Source of the DNA: Prosapia bicincta
Lineage: Eukaryota; Arthropoda; Insecta; Hemiptera; Cercopidae
Direction: 5' to 3'
DNA length: 64,000 nt
Assembly (NCBI GenBank): GCA_036971475.1
Contig: JBAIZL010000063.1
Location: 2,255,290 to 2,319,289 of the forward strand
The notes beneath the pieces are model-generated. The model saw only the letters and a list, made by a program, of their open reading frames with translations. It ran no database searches and was not told the DNA's origin. A program made the translations under genes and the position numbers. Positions 10,845 to 23,569 of this stretch are shown here, piece by piece (the stretch's first letter is position 1; every line of letters begins with the position of its first letter).

Positions 10845-13800
10845 GATACCTACTATGTACAGCATTGTTACTTACTAAGCCATGGCAGTTACTTACTATG
10901 TGCATGATTGTTACTTACTAAGCCCATTGCAGTTACTTACTATGTGCATGACTGTTACTTAAAATGCCCAAGGCAGTTACTTACTATGTTCATGATTGTT
11001 ACTTACTAAGCCCGTGGCAGTTACTTACTATGTCCATGATTGCTACATATTAAACCCATGGTAATTACTTACTATGATAATGATTGTTACTTACAAAGCC
11101 CGTGGCAGTTACTTACTACATGCATCATTGCTACTTACTAACCCTATGGTAATTACTTACTATGTTTATGATTGTTACTTACTAAGCCCGTGGCAGTTAC
11201 TTAATATGCCCATGATTGCTACTTACTAAGACCATGGTAATTACTTACTATGTGCATGATTGTTACTAACTAAGCCCGTGGAAGTTACTTACTATTTACA
11301 GCGTTGTTACTTACTAAGCCTATGGCAGTTACTTTCTATGTGCATGATTGTTACTTACTAAGCCCATGTCAGTTACCTATTATGTGCATGATTGTTACTA
11401 CTAAGCCCATGGCAGTTACTTACTATTTACAGCTTTGTTACATACTAAGCCTATGACAGTTACTTTCTATGTGCATGATTGCTACTTACTAAGCCCGTGG
11501 CAGTTACTTACTATTTACAGCATTGTTACTTACTAAGCAAATGGCAATTACTTACTATGTTCATGATTGTTACTTACTAAGCCCATTGCAGTTACTTACT
11601 ATATGCATGATTGTTACTTACTAAGCCCATTGCAGTTACTTACAATGTGCATGACTGTTACTTAAGATGCCCAAGGCAGTTACTTACTATGTTGTTCATG
11701 ATTGTTACTTACTAAGCCCGTGGCAGTTACTTACTATGTCCATGATTGCTACTTATTAAGCCCATGGTAATTACTTACTATGTTAATGATTGTTACTTAC
11801 TAAGCCCGTGGCAGTTACTTACTAAATGCATGATTGCTACTTACTAACACTATGGTAATTACTTACTATGTTCATGATTGTTACTTACTAAGCCCGTGGC
11901 AGTTACTTACTATTTACAGCATTGTTACTTACTAAGACCATGGTAATTACTTACTATGTGCGTGATTGTTACTTACTAAGCCCGTGGCAGCTACTTACTA
12001 TATGCATGATTGTTACTTACTACGCCTATGGTAACTACTTACTATGGCCATGATTGCTACTTACTAAGCCCGTGACAGTTACTAACTATTTACAGCATTG
12101 TTACTTACTAAGCCTATGGCAGTTACTTTCTATGTGCATGATTGTTACTTACTAAGCCCATGGCGGTTACTTACTATTTACAACATTGTTACTTACTAAG
12201 CCTGTGGCAGTTACTGTCTATGTGCATCATTGTTACTTACTAAGCCCATGGCAGTTACTTATTATGTGCATGATTGTTACTTACTAAGCCCATGGCAGTT
12301 ACTTACTATTTACAGCATTGTTACTTACTAAGCCCATGGCAGTTACTTTCTATGTGCATGATTGTTACTTACTAAGCCCATGGTAGTTACTTATTATGTG
12401 CATGCTAGTTACTTACTAAGCTCATGGCAGTTAATTACTATTTACAGCATTGTTACTTACTAAGCCCATGGCAGTTACTTTCTATGTGCATGATTGTTAC
12501 TTACTAAGCCCATGGCTGTTACTTACTATTTACAGCATTGTTACTTACTAAGCCTATGGCAGTTACTTTCTATGTGCATGATTGTAACTTACTAAGCCCG
12601 TGGCAGTTACTTACTATGTGCATGATTGTTACTTACTAAGCCCGTGGAAGTTATTTACTATTTACAGCATTGTTACTTACCAAGGCCATGGCAGTTACTT
12701 TCTATGTGCATGATTGTTACTTACTAAGGCCATGGCAGTTACTTATTATGTGCATGATTGTTACTTACTAAGCCCATGCCAGTTACTTACTATTTACAGC
12801 ATTGTTACTTACTAAGCCTAGTGCAGTTGCTTTCTATGTGCATGATTGCTACTTACTAACCCCATGGCAGTTACTTACTATTTACAGCATTGTTACTTTC
12901 TAAGCCTATGGCAGTTACTTCCTATGTGCATGATTGTTACTTACTAAGCCCATGGCAGTTACTTATTATGTGCATGATTGTTACTTACTAAGCTCATGGC
13001 AGTTACTTACTATTTACCGCATTTTTACTTACTAAGCCCATGGCAGTTACTTTCTATGTGCAAGATTGTTACTTACTAAGACCATGGCTGTTCCTTATTA
13101 TGTGCATGATTGTTACTTACTAAGCCCATAGCAGTTACTTACTATTTAGAGCATTGTTACTTACTAAGCCTATGGCAGTTACTTTCTATGTGCATGGTTG
13201 TTACTTACTAAGCCCATGGCAGTTATTCACTATTTACAGCATTGTTACTTACTAAGCCTATGGCAGTTACTTTCTATGTGCATGATTGTTACTTACTAAG
13301 TCCATGGCAGTTACTTATTATGTGCATGATTGTTACTTACCAAGCCCATGGCAGTTACTTACTATTTACAGCATTGTTACTTACTAAGCCTATGGCAGTT
13401 ACTTTCTATGTGCATGATTGTTACTTAATAAGCCCATGGCAGTTACTTATTATGTGAATGATTTTTACTTACTAAGCCCATGGCAGTTACTTACTATTTA
13501 AAGCATTGTTACTTACTAAACCTATGGCAGTTGCTTTCTATGTGCATGATTTCTACTTACTAAACCCATTTCAGTTACTTACTATTTACAGCATTGTTAC
13601 TTACTAAGACCATGGTAATTACTAACTATGTGCGTGATTGTTACTTACTAAGCCCGTGGCAGCTACTTAGTATATGCATGATTTTTACTTACTACGCCTA
13701 TGGTAATTACTTACTATGGCCATGATTGCTACTTACTAAGCCCGTGGCAGTTACTAACTATTTACAGCATTGTTACTTACTAAGCCTATGGCAGTTACTT

Positions 13801-16800
13801 TCTATGTGCATGATTGTTACTTACGAAGCCCATGGCAGTTACTTACTATTTACAACATTGTTACTTACTAAGCCTGTGGCAGTTACTTTCTATGTGCATC
13901 ATTGTTACTTACTAAGCCCATGGCAGTTACCTATTATGTGCATGATTGTTACTTACTAAGCCCATGGCAGTTACTTACTATTTACAGCATTGTTACTTAC
14001 TAAGCCCATGGCAGTTACTTTCTATGTGCATGATTGTTACTTAATAAGCCCATCTCAGTTACTTATTATGTGCATGATTGTTACTTACTAAGCCCATGGC
14101 AGTTACTTACTATTTAAAGCATTGTTACTTACTAAGCCTATGGCAGTTGCTTTCTATGTGCATGATTGCTACTTACTAACCCCATGGCAGTTACTTACTA
14201 TTTACAGCATTGTTACTTACTAAGACCATGGTAATTACTTACTATGTGCGTGATTGTTACTTACTAAGCCCGTGGCAGCTACTTACTATATGCATGATTT
14301 TTACTTACTACGCCTATGATAATTACTTACTATCTCCATGATTGCTACTTACTAAGCTAGTGGTAGTTACTAACTATTTACAACATTGTTACTTACTAAG
14401 CCTATGGCAGTTACTTTCTATGTGCATCATTGTTACTTACTAAGCCCATGGCAGTTACTTATTATGTGCATGATTGTTACTTACTAAGCCCATGGCAGTT
14501 ACTTACTATTTACAGCATTGTTACTTACTAAGCCCATGGCAGTTACTTTCTATGTGCATGATTGTTACTTACTAAGCCCATGGCAGTTACTTATTATGTG
14601 CATGATTGTTACTTACTAAGCTCATGGCAGTTAATTACTATTTACAGCATTGTTACTTACTAAGCCCATGGCAGTTACTTTCTATTTGCATGATTGTTAC
14701 TTACTAAGCCTACGGCTGTTACTTACTATTTACAGCATTGTTACTTTCTAAGCCTATGGCAGTTACTTTCTATGTGCATGATTGTTACTTACTAAGCCCG
14801 TGGCAGTTACTTACTATGTGCATGATTGTTACTTACTAAGCCCGTGGAAGTTATTTACTATTTACAGCATTGTTACTTACCAAGGCCATGGCAGTTACTT
14901 TCTATGTGCATGATTGTTACTTACTAAGCCCATGGCAGTTACTTATTATGTGCATTATTGTTACTTACTAAGCCCATGCCAGTTACTTACTATTTACAGC
15001 ATTGTTACTTTCTAAGCCTATGGCAGTTACTTCCTATGTGCATGATTGTTACTTACTAAGCCCATGGCAGTTACTTATTATGTGCATGATTGTTACTTAC
15101 TAAGCTCATGGCAGTTACTTACTATTTACCGCATTTTTACTTACTAAGCCCATGGCAGTTACTTTCTATGTGCATGATTGTTACTTACTAAGACCATGGC
15201 TGTTACTTACTATTTACAGCATTGTTACTTACTAAGCCTATGGCAGTTACTTTCTATGTGCATGATTGTTACTTACTAAGCCCATGGCAGTTATTCACTA
15301 TTTACAGCATTGTTACTTACTAAGCCTATGGCAGTTACTTTCTATGTGCACGATTGTTACTTACTAAGTCCATGGCAGTTACTTATTATGTGCATGATTG
15401 TTACTTACCAAGCCCATGGCAGTTATTTACTATTTACAGCATTGTTACTTACTAAGCTCATGGCAGTTACTTTCTATGTGCATGATTGTTACTTAATAAG
15501 CCCATGGCAGTTACTTACTATTTACAGCATTGTTACTTACTAAGCCTATGGCAATTACTTTCTATGTGCATGATTGTTACTTACTAAGCTCATGGCAGTT
15601 ACTTATTATGTGCATGATTGTTACTTACTAAGCCCATGGCAGTTACTTACTATTTACAGCATTGTTACTTACTAAGCCCATGGCAGTTAGTTTCTATGTG
15701 CATGATTGTTACTTACTAAGCCCATGGCAGTTACTTATTATGTGCATGATTGTTACTTACTAAGCTCATGGCAGTTACTTACTATTTACAGCATTGTTAC
15801 TTACTACACCCATGGCAGTTACTTCCTATGTGCATGATTGTTACTTACTAAGCCCATGGCAGTTACTTATTATGTGCATGATTGTTACTTACTAAGCCCA
15901 TGGCAGTTACTTTCTATGTGCATGATTGTTACTTACTAAGCCCGTGGCAGTTACTTACTATGTGCATGATTGTTACTTACTAAGCCCGTGGAAGTTATTT
16001 ACTATTTACAGCATTGTTACTTACTAAGCCTATGGCAGTTGCTTTCTATGTGCATGATTGCTACTTACTAACCCCATGGCAGTTACTTACTATTTACAGC
16101 ATTGTTACTTTCTAAGCCTATGACAGTTACTTTCTATGTGCATGATTGTTACTTACTAAGCCTATGGCAGTTACTTTCTATGTGCATGATTGTTACTTAC
16201 TAAGCCCATGGCAGTTACTTACTATTTACAGCATTTTTACTTACTAAGCCCATGGCAGTTACTTTCTATGTGCATGATTGTTACTTACTAAGCCCATGGC
16301 TGTTACTTACTATTTACAGCATTGTTACTTACTAAGCCTATGGCAGTTACTTTCTATGTGCATGACTGTTGCTTACTAAGCCCATGGCAGTTACTTACTA
16401 TTTACAGCATTGTTACTTACTAAGCCTATGGCAGTTACTTTCTATGTGCATGATTGCTACTTACTAAGCCCATAGCAGTTACTTATTATGTGCATGATTG
16501 TTACTTACTAAGCCCATGGCAGTTACTTACTATTTACAGCATTGTTACTTACTAAGCCTATGGCAGTTACTTTCTATGTGCATGATTGTTACTTACTAAG
16601 CCCATGGCAGTTACTTATTATGTGCATGATTGTTACTTACTAAGCCCATGCCAGTTACTTACTATTTACAGCATTGTTACTTACTAAGCCTAGTGCAGTT
16701 GCTTTCTATGTGCATGATTGCTACTTACTAACCCCATGGCAGTTACTTACTATTTACAGCATTGTTACTTTCTAAGCCTATGGCAGTTACTTCCTATGTG

Positions 16801-17150
16801 CATGATTGTTACTTACTAAGCCCATGGCAGTTACTTATTATGTGCATGATTGTTACTTACTAAGCTCATGGCAGTTACTTACTATTTATCGCATTTTTAC
16901 TTACTAAGCCCATGGCAGTTACTTTCTATGTGCAAGATTGTTACTTACTAAGACCATGGCTGTTCCTTATTATGTGCATGATTGTTACTTACTAAGCCCA
17001 TAGCAGTTACTTACTATTTAGAGCATTGTTACTTACTAAGCCTATGGCAGTTACTTTCTATGTGCATGATTGTTACTTACTAAGCCCATGGCAGTTATTC
17101 ACTATTTACAGCATTGTTACTTACCAAGGCCATGGCAGTTACTTACGGTG
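10845..17150 (+). repeat. 6.3-kb minisatellite of 44-bp units
   Basis: The unit is TTACTTACTAAGCCCATGGC, AGTTACTTTCTATGTGCATG, ATTG, 44 bases, giving roughly 143 copies. Two main forms alternate: one ends in TATGTGCATGATTG and the other in TATTTACAGCATTG. They make an 88-base or longer higher-order pattern. Larger blocks of several units are themselves repeated, for example around 13560-13800 and 14200-14420. Open frames of about 70-77 codons inside arise because three units (132 bases) restore frame. Confidence 0.95.
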
Positions 17151-17179
17151 TGCATGAATCGTTATGTAGTACGTACAGG

Positions 17180-17600
17180 ACTGTTACTACCTACACTTTC
17201 TTGATTAATCCAATTGGGTTTAAATACATTTTTTAACTTTGGATGACGATTGATGTTAATATAACTTTTTTCTAATAATAGTTCAGTATTTAAATTATAA
17301 ACATTTTGGTAGTCTGGACCAAAATTCGAACTGAGTATCTCCATATTCAATGCAAGGGACGAAAAAAGAAGGAATAAATAGCAACAATCAAAAAATAGTT
17401 TAAACCCATACATAGAAAGAAAAATGGAAAATTAAAAAGAAATTGTATTTCTATTTTATCACTTCATATCTTTATTCTGGCATATTTATATGCCTATACA
17501 TATTTATAATAATTGTAATTATAAAATTAAAATACAAAATACAATTTGCCTTTGTTGATAGGAATTGGCTTTTTAAAAACATAATCTATATTACTTGTTT
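17180..17600. repeat. dispersed-repeat copy
   Basis: Resembles 630-790 (shared AATTCGAACTGAGTATCT-type box near 17325) and parts of 22750-23090. No coding pattern. Confidence 0.45.
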
Positions 17601-18185
17601 TAAAATAATAACATAGAATGCAGAAAGAATCCTAAGGTTAGTATAGTGTTCCTATATTACTTTTGCGTTTAGAATCAGCCTACATTGTAATTCCCAATAA
17701 TAATGGCTCTAAGTTGTACAATACAGAATAATACAACCCTATACCAACCAAATAAATTGTTATTTACTGCCGTGTAAGCCCCTGGCGTGCACCCTCGGCA
17801 CATTTTCCTTGGGGAGTAAAATAGCGCGATACGAAACGTCATGCGTGACGTGCATAAAAATGTATATACGCGGAGCAAAGTAGGTTGTACGAGCATACTC
17901 ACCTGTAAAATATGGTTTTCTCTGTATTTATATAAACTGTTTGATTCATCATTTAGGGTAATGTTTAATTTTAAGTTCTATCAATAATATATTTAATTTA
18001 TTTAGGTAGTCAATTATTTATGCTAAACAAACGTTAAATTATTGTGTTATCTATACTAATATATAATGGTGTGTGTGTGTGTGTGTTTGTGTTATCACGT
18101 AAAAATTACTTTAACAAGAGAGCTGAAATTTTACATTCTTAGGATTCCTGGGTAACACACATGCCTATTTTTATTTTGACATTCA
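17600..18185. other. non-genic stretch with short (GT)n
   Basis: A short TG run lies at 18068-18092. Nothing else recognised. Confidence 0.35.
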
Positions 18186-18189
18186 ATCA

Positions 18190-18665
18190 GGGAACCGCAA
18201 ACTATTTGAAGTAGTTTCATTTATTATTTGAAGTAGGCCACATTAATTGAAGTAGTTCATTTAATAATTGAAGTAGGTCATATTTATTGAAGTCGTTTCA
18301 TTCAATAATTGAAGTAGGTCACATTATTTGAAGTCGTTTCATTTATTCATTGAAGTAGACTACATTTATTGATATAGATTCATTTATTCATTGAAGTAGG
18401 CCACATTAATTGAAGTAGTTTCATTTAATAATTTAAGTAAGCCATATTTATTGAAGTAGTTTCATTTTTAATTGAAGTAGGCCACACTTATTGAAGTAGT
18501 TTCGTTTATTAATTGACGTAGGCCATATTTATTGAAGAAGTTTCATTTTTTAATTGAAGTAGGGCACACTTATTGAAGTAGTTTCATTTAATATTTGAAG
18601 TAGGCCACATAATTTGAAGTAGTTTCATTTATTGATTGAAGTAGGCCATATTTATTTAAGTAGCT
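18190..18665 (+). repeat. ~41-bp minisatellite
   Basis: About 11 units alternate two half-units: GAAGTAGTTTCATTTATTAA and GAAGTAGGCCACATTTATT. Units are diverged. Confidence 0.9.
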
Positions 18666-19180
18666 TTATACTTGGCATGATATAGCTATGACAGGGGTTC
18701 CTAGTAATACAAAATAGTTTACCGTATTGCTAAAATATATAATATTAAAATACTAAAAAAGATCTGCGATTTGCTAAACCTCTCTCAATAACTTCGAAAG
18801 GGCATTTTCTAACTGAAAACACAACTGCAATTGTAGCACTGTTTCAATTTTATACTTAAATAGAAATATCGGTGTAAATGTATTTGATTTTATAAACATC
18901 CAACAACAATAACAAAGATAAATGGAAATTTATTGCAAAAAATCAATAATCCTTAATGTCCGTCTATATTTTTATAGGAAACAAGGTTGCCAACTACAGT
19001 TTTATGATAAGACAGGGTTTTATGGCCGCAGTCTGTGGAGTAATGGCTGCTTTTAAGCACTTTGCCAACTGTATTAGATCCCATTAATTTAAACGAAGCC
19101 TAGTTAAAAGATAAAACTTACAGTTATGTGCAATATTTACTGTACGGACTGAATTATTAAGGTTCCTATTTTAAAAAAAA

Positions 19181-20468
19181 ATTACTGCGGCTTTGGTTTG
19201 GACTAAATCAGTATTATATTTAGATGCTTACTTCAAAGTTTACTTTAGGCCAATTTATCGTGACTTTATGCCAGAAACGAGATACAGAAAATTCAGTTAT
19301 AAGCTATAGCTAATCACTTCTATAAGATGGTAATCACTTCTAGGCCATGTAAAGTTTTAGAAAAATTACTGCGGCTTTGGTTTGGACTAAATCAGTATTA
19401 TATTTAGATGCTTACTTCAAAGTTTACTTTAAGCAAATTTATCGTGACTTTATGCCAGAAACGAGATACAGAAAATTCCGTTATAGGCTACAGCTAATCA
19501 CTTCTATAAGATGGTAATCACTTCTAGGCCATGTAAAGTTTTAGAAAAATTACTGCGGCTTTGGTTTGGACTAAATCAGTATTATATTTAGATGCTTACT
19601 TCAAAGTTTACTTTAAGCAAATTTATCGTGACTTTATGCCAGAAACGAGATACAGAAAATTCAGTTATAGGCTACAGCTAATCACTTCTGTAAGATGGTA
19701 ATCACTTCTAGGAAATGTAAAGTTTTAGAAAAATTACTGCGGCTTTGGTTTGGACTAAATCAGTATTATATTTAGATGCTTACTTCAAAGTTTACTTTAA
19801 GCAAATTTATCGTGACTTTATGCCAGAAACGAGATACAGAAAATTCAGTTATAGGCTACAGCTAATCACTTCTATAGGATGGTAATCACTTCTAGGCCAT
19901 GTAAAGTTTTAGAAAAATTACTGCGGCTTTGGTTTGGACTAAATCAGTATTATATTTAGATGCTTACTTCAAAGTTTACTTTAAGCAAATTTATCGTGAC
20001 TTTATGCCAGAAACGAGATACAGAAAATTCAGTTATAGGCTACAGCTAATCACTTCTGTAAGATGGTAATCACTTCTAGGAAATGTAAAGTTTTAGAAAA
20101 ATTACTGCGGCTTTGGTTTGGACTAAATCAGTATTATATTTAGATGCTTACTTCAAAGTTTACTTTAAGCAAATTTATCGTGACTTTATGCCAGAAACGA
20201 GATACAGAAAATTCAGTTATAGGCTACAGCTAATCACTTCTGTAAGATGGTAATCACTTCTAGGCCATGTAAAGTTTTAGAAAAATTACTGCGGCTTTGG
20301 TTTGGACTAAATCAGTATTATATTTAGATGCTTACTTCAAAGTTTACTTTAAGCGAATTTATCGTGACTTTATGCCAGAAACCAGATACAGAAAATTCCG
20401 TTATAGGCTAAAGCTAATCACTTCTATAGAATGGTAATCACTTCTTTGCCATGTAAAGTTTTAGAGCA
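19181..20468 (+). repeat. 184-bp satellite, seven copies
   Basis: Units begin ATTACTGCGGCTTTGGTTTG at 19181, 19365, 19549, 19733, 19917, 20101 and 20285, exactly 184 bases apart. Copies differ at a handful of sites. Variants such as ATAAGATGG, GTAAGATGG, GGCCATG and GGAAATG appear in alternate units. This suggests two-unit amplification steps. No coding frame. Confidence 0.95.
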
Positions 20469-20469
20469 A

Positions 20470-20935
20470 TAAACAATTATTGTAATTTATATCATATGTG
20501 TTTAAACGCCATCGAAACATGATATTAACCGCAACTTTAATAAAAGAATGATAGAGTGTTTTGAAATGTGGTTAGATGTGCACGGCGAGTATCTCAAGTT
20601 GAGCACGTCACCAACGAGAAGTTATTCGATTTGTACGAAAAGAAACAAAATACAATTAGTGGATGTGCTGAAAAGCCTAGAATATATCATGACGCACAGT
20701 GAATGCAGGATATAAGGTATCAGCTTATCATAAAATAAGAGGACCCAGTTCAGGTCTATCGCAATTAAAATCTGAATATTTTTGCTAATATTCATAGTTC
20801 GCAACGTACTAGGCCCGTGGAGAAAATGTAGAATAAAGTATTCAGATTTAGTGTTCACTTCATTTTTAGAAAACAAGAATAGATTGTTAGTGGGACCGGC
20901 TATAATGTGAAGCAGGTAGTCACAGTTCATGAAAC
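20470..20935. other. unassigned stretch
   Basis: An open minus-strand frame (21041-20622) crosses into the adjacent CA-rich array and has no recognisable domain. I treat it as chance. Confidence 0.35.
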
Positions 20936-20939
20936 ATAA

Positions 20940-21335
20940 ATCCCACCCACAAAAAGAGAGAGAGACACGCACGCACATAAGCAAACACAAATACAACCAT
21001 ACTCGCACGCGGAAACACACAGAGAGGAGAGAAATACACACACGCTAACATATACACAAACAAACACACACACACACACACACACACAAAATCTCTGAGA
21101 GCGAGAGAGAAATACACACACACACACACACACACACACAGATAGAGAGAGAAACATTAACGCAAACACATATGCAAACACACACACGTAAACAGAGAGA
21201 GAAAAATGCACGCACACACACAAAACCACAAACGCAAGCACACGCAGGCAAACCGAGAGAGAAAGAAACATACACACACACACACAGAAACACACACTCA
21301 AGAATAAGCAAACACAAATACAAGCACACACACTC
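20940..21335. repeat. compound CA/GAGA low-complexity array
   Basis: Alternating CACACA and GAGAGA blocks. All overlapping open frames (Cys/Val-rich or Thr/His-rich) are microsatellite by-products. Confidence 0.9.
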
Positions 21336-21437
21336 AAAATGTTCTTGCTGGTACTCGTTTGAGTAGAGGTATTTTTGTTTTCTATCCCTTAAGTTTTTTT
21401 AAAGTATTTTTGTGCCACTATATTCGTCTGTTTTACA

Positions 21438-21455
21438 TTTAACCCCCCCCCCCCC
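21438..21455 (+). repeat. poly-C run
   Basis: Twelve or more consecutive C residues, in an otherwise AT-rich stretch. Confidence 0.9.
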
Positions 21456-21778
21456 AAATGTTTCCCCTTGACCAAAATACACAATCGTTTTCACACCGTA
21501 ATTTTCTATATTTTAATTATTTCATCTTCTTATCCAATCACTTCTCTTTCAATATACATAAATAATTTTCTTTCACTTATTCCAATTATATTTACACAAA
21601 TATTTATAGCTGACCAGACTTCAGCTTTAAGGTCAAAATTTAATAATTACCTCTAGGGCTATGCCAACTTTTTAACATGGTATTTCCATTATAATTCGTT
21701 AAAAGTTTGTAAGTATTTATTTGCCTAATCCAAGGGGAAATCGTTTGATTCTCTTATGAAATGATGAAACTTATAATA

Positions 21779-22110
21779 AATTGATGTTAGATAAAATTGA
21801 GTATCGTAAGCATTCCTGGACAGTGTGTGAGGATTTTAAAGTACTGACGAAACTTCTTGGCCAACAAAGTATCCCTGTTTTCTCTGTGAGGGGGATAGCA
21901 GAGCACGATCTGAGCACTAGGAAAGAAAAACTGACCTCTAAGAAAAAATCTTGCACCAGGAGAAAAAAAAATGTACTGTCTGAACACCTAATTTCTAGAG
22001 AGAAAGTTCTGTTTTTCTTCATATAAAACTTGGACTTATGAAGCAGTTCGTGACAAGCTTAAGTAATGAAAGCAATATCCATTTGTACCTTTAAACAAAA
22101 TTTCCAAATA
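21779..22110 (+). pseudogene. relic of a repeated invertebrate protein family
   Basis: Plus-strand frames give IEYRKHSWTVCEDFKVLTKL, then after a frameshift YPCFLCEGDSRARSEH, then LHIKLGLMKQFV. I recall this order (HSW.VC.DFKV..LLG, CFLCEWDSR, LHIKLGLMK) from a widespread, multi-copy family in arthropod and other invertebrate genomes. Its function is unknown to me. Frameshifts and stops show that this copy is dead. Confidence 0.55.
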
Positions 22111-22127
22111 AAAGTGATAGTATTTTA

Positions 22128-22131
<4 letters not shown>

Positions 22132-22176
<45 letters not shown>

Positions 22177-22177
22177 C
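22132..22177. repeat. (TA)n microsatellite
   Basis: TA tract directly upstream of a PLE-type tail. Confidence 0.95.
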
Positions 22178-22198
22178 CATATGAATTGTTTAATATTC

Positions 22199-22229
22199 CT
22201 GATGATGTTGGTACTGTTAGCCAACGAAA
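22199..22229 (+). ncRNA. hammerhead-like motif, best-formed copy
   Basis: The sequence reads CTGATGA, T, GTTGG, a nine-base loop, CCAAC, GAAA. The core is intact and stem II has five perfect pairs. The PLE tail (AAGCTTTGAAT, then ATTCTTGTATTTG) follows. Stem III and the cleavage triplet could not be placed with certainty. Confidence 0.5.
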
Positions 22230-22310
22230 AGCTTTGAATTGTAAATTCAATTATAATTCTTGTATTTGTATTTGACTTAGTTCTTTATTAATACACAAGA
22301 ATACATATTG

Positions 22311-22312
<2 letters not shown>

Positions 22313-22362
<50 letters not shown>
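22313..22362. repeat. (TA)n microsatellite
   Basis: About 25 TA units. Confidence 0.95.
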
Positions 22363-22364
<2 letters not shown>

Positions 22365-22392
22365 TGATACGTATTCCTTCACGGATGGAAGA

Positions 22393-22657
22393 ATATGATG
22401 AATAGTTACTATCTGAAGTACATCCGTTCATTCTGCAGTCCATAAATTCGCAGTTCCGACGTTTCGCTAGAATCTCATCCAGCATTGACGAGGTGAACCT
22501 AACAACAGTAGAAGAGCCTCTCTTCTCCTTCTACTGCCTCTCTCTTCTACTGTTGTTAGGTTCACCTCGTCAATGCTGGATGAGATTCTAGCGAAACGTC
22601 GGAACTGCGAATTTATGGACTGCAGAATGAACGGATGTACTCCAGATAGTAACTATT

Positions 22658-22665
<8 letters not shown>
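22393..22665. repeat. 124-bp inverted repeat
   Basis: Arms 22393-22516 and 22542-22665 are reverse complements with one mismatch seen (CTGAAG against CTGGAG). The 25-base spacer is CT-rich. The arms contain GCGAAACGTC, the type of box found in PLE tails. (TA)n lies on both sides. Related arms occur at 28720-28850. Confidence 0.9.

Positions 22666-22722
<57 letters not shown>
22661..22722. repeat. (TA)n microsatellite
   Basis: About 30 TA units, right flank of the inverted repeat. Confidence 0.95.
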
Positions 22723-22726
<4 letters not shown>

Positions 22727-22739
22727 CATACATATATCT

Positions 22740-23100
22740 TGCTCAAATTGTCAATAGTTAATTCATCCACTGTTTATTCATCCGTTCAAGTTCAAATACA
22801 TTTTTTTAACTTGTTGATGATAGTTCATGTTATTAGTTTTGTCAAATATTAATTTAATAATTAAATTAATTGAATTAATTTTAGTTTATACGGGAGAAAA
22901 ACTTTTCACTAATGGCAAAAGATATGCAATATAGTTTTTCGTCCCACTTGGCATAAAATAAGGGATAACATGATTTCCCTTAAAGAGACAGGTTATGTTA
23001 CTTTATTTATAATAATTGTAACTATTTAATAAAAATTAACAAAAATTAAAAAAGTATTCTGTGTTTATCCAAGTAGGAATTGACTTTGTAAAATGTTACT
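22740..23100 (-). repeat. dispersed-repeat copy
   Basis: Shares GAGAAAAACTTTTCAC and ATGCAATATAGTT boxes with 47520-47570 and a CAAATACAT block with 47415-47430. Non-coding. Confidence 0.5.
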
Positions 23101-23447
23101 ATGTATTACTGGATTTAATAAGCAAACACTTTACAAACAATCATGCAAGTAGAAGTGATATTTTAATTTCATTTCAAAATGAGATTTATAAGCGTTGTTA
23201 CGTTTCTCTATACGAAGGACAATGCTCTAATAACAAAACAATGAGAAAAGATTATAAAACATCTTCCATCTGAAACTTGTATACATTTACACATTCATGC
23301 TGTTTATACAACTACTGATTTATTTCTATAAAATACAACAATACATTACATGAAGAACGTTTATATTATGAAATATACGAATTTGATTACAGTTTTTTTA
23401 TTTACACTATTTACACAAAAACTATATATTCCCCAAGACCGAGCATG

Positions 23448-23569
23448 TTATATTGGCTGCCGAGTGCAATTCGTACCTTGTTTGGATTTTTCGAGCATTC
23501 TTATTGCTTCATTTATGTTCTCCCTAAACGACTTCAGCTTTACCCATTGAACGTAATTCAAACAGATTC
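23448..23569 (-). CDS. gene B exon 3 (PC4 C-terminal half)
   Basis: The acceptor reads AAAACTTGCAG before 23569. Entering in phase 1 completes a Gly codon and gives GICLNYVQWVKLKSF, then a helical tail, ending in TAA at 23450-23448. It aligns with the remembered PC4 pattern G(I/F).L....W..LK. The conserved Trp is present. Confidence 0.75.

Noticed and set aside
13242..15543. Frames of 71-77 codons repeating LLTKPMAVTFYVHDC
   Set aside because: Products of the 44-bp minisatellite; frame returns every three units.
10845..17150. CRISPR array
   Set aside because: Units are contiguous without unique spacers, and the genome is eukaryotic.
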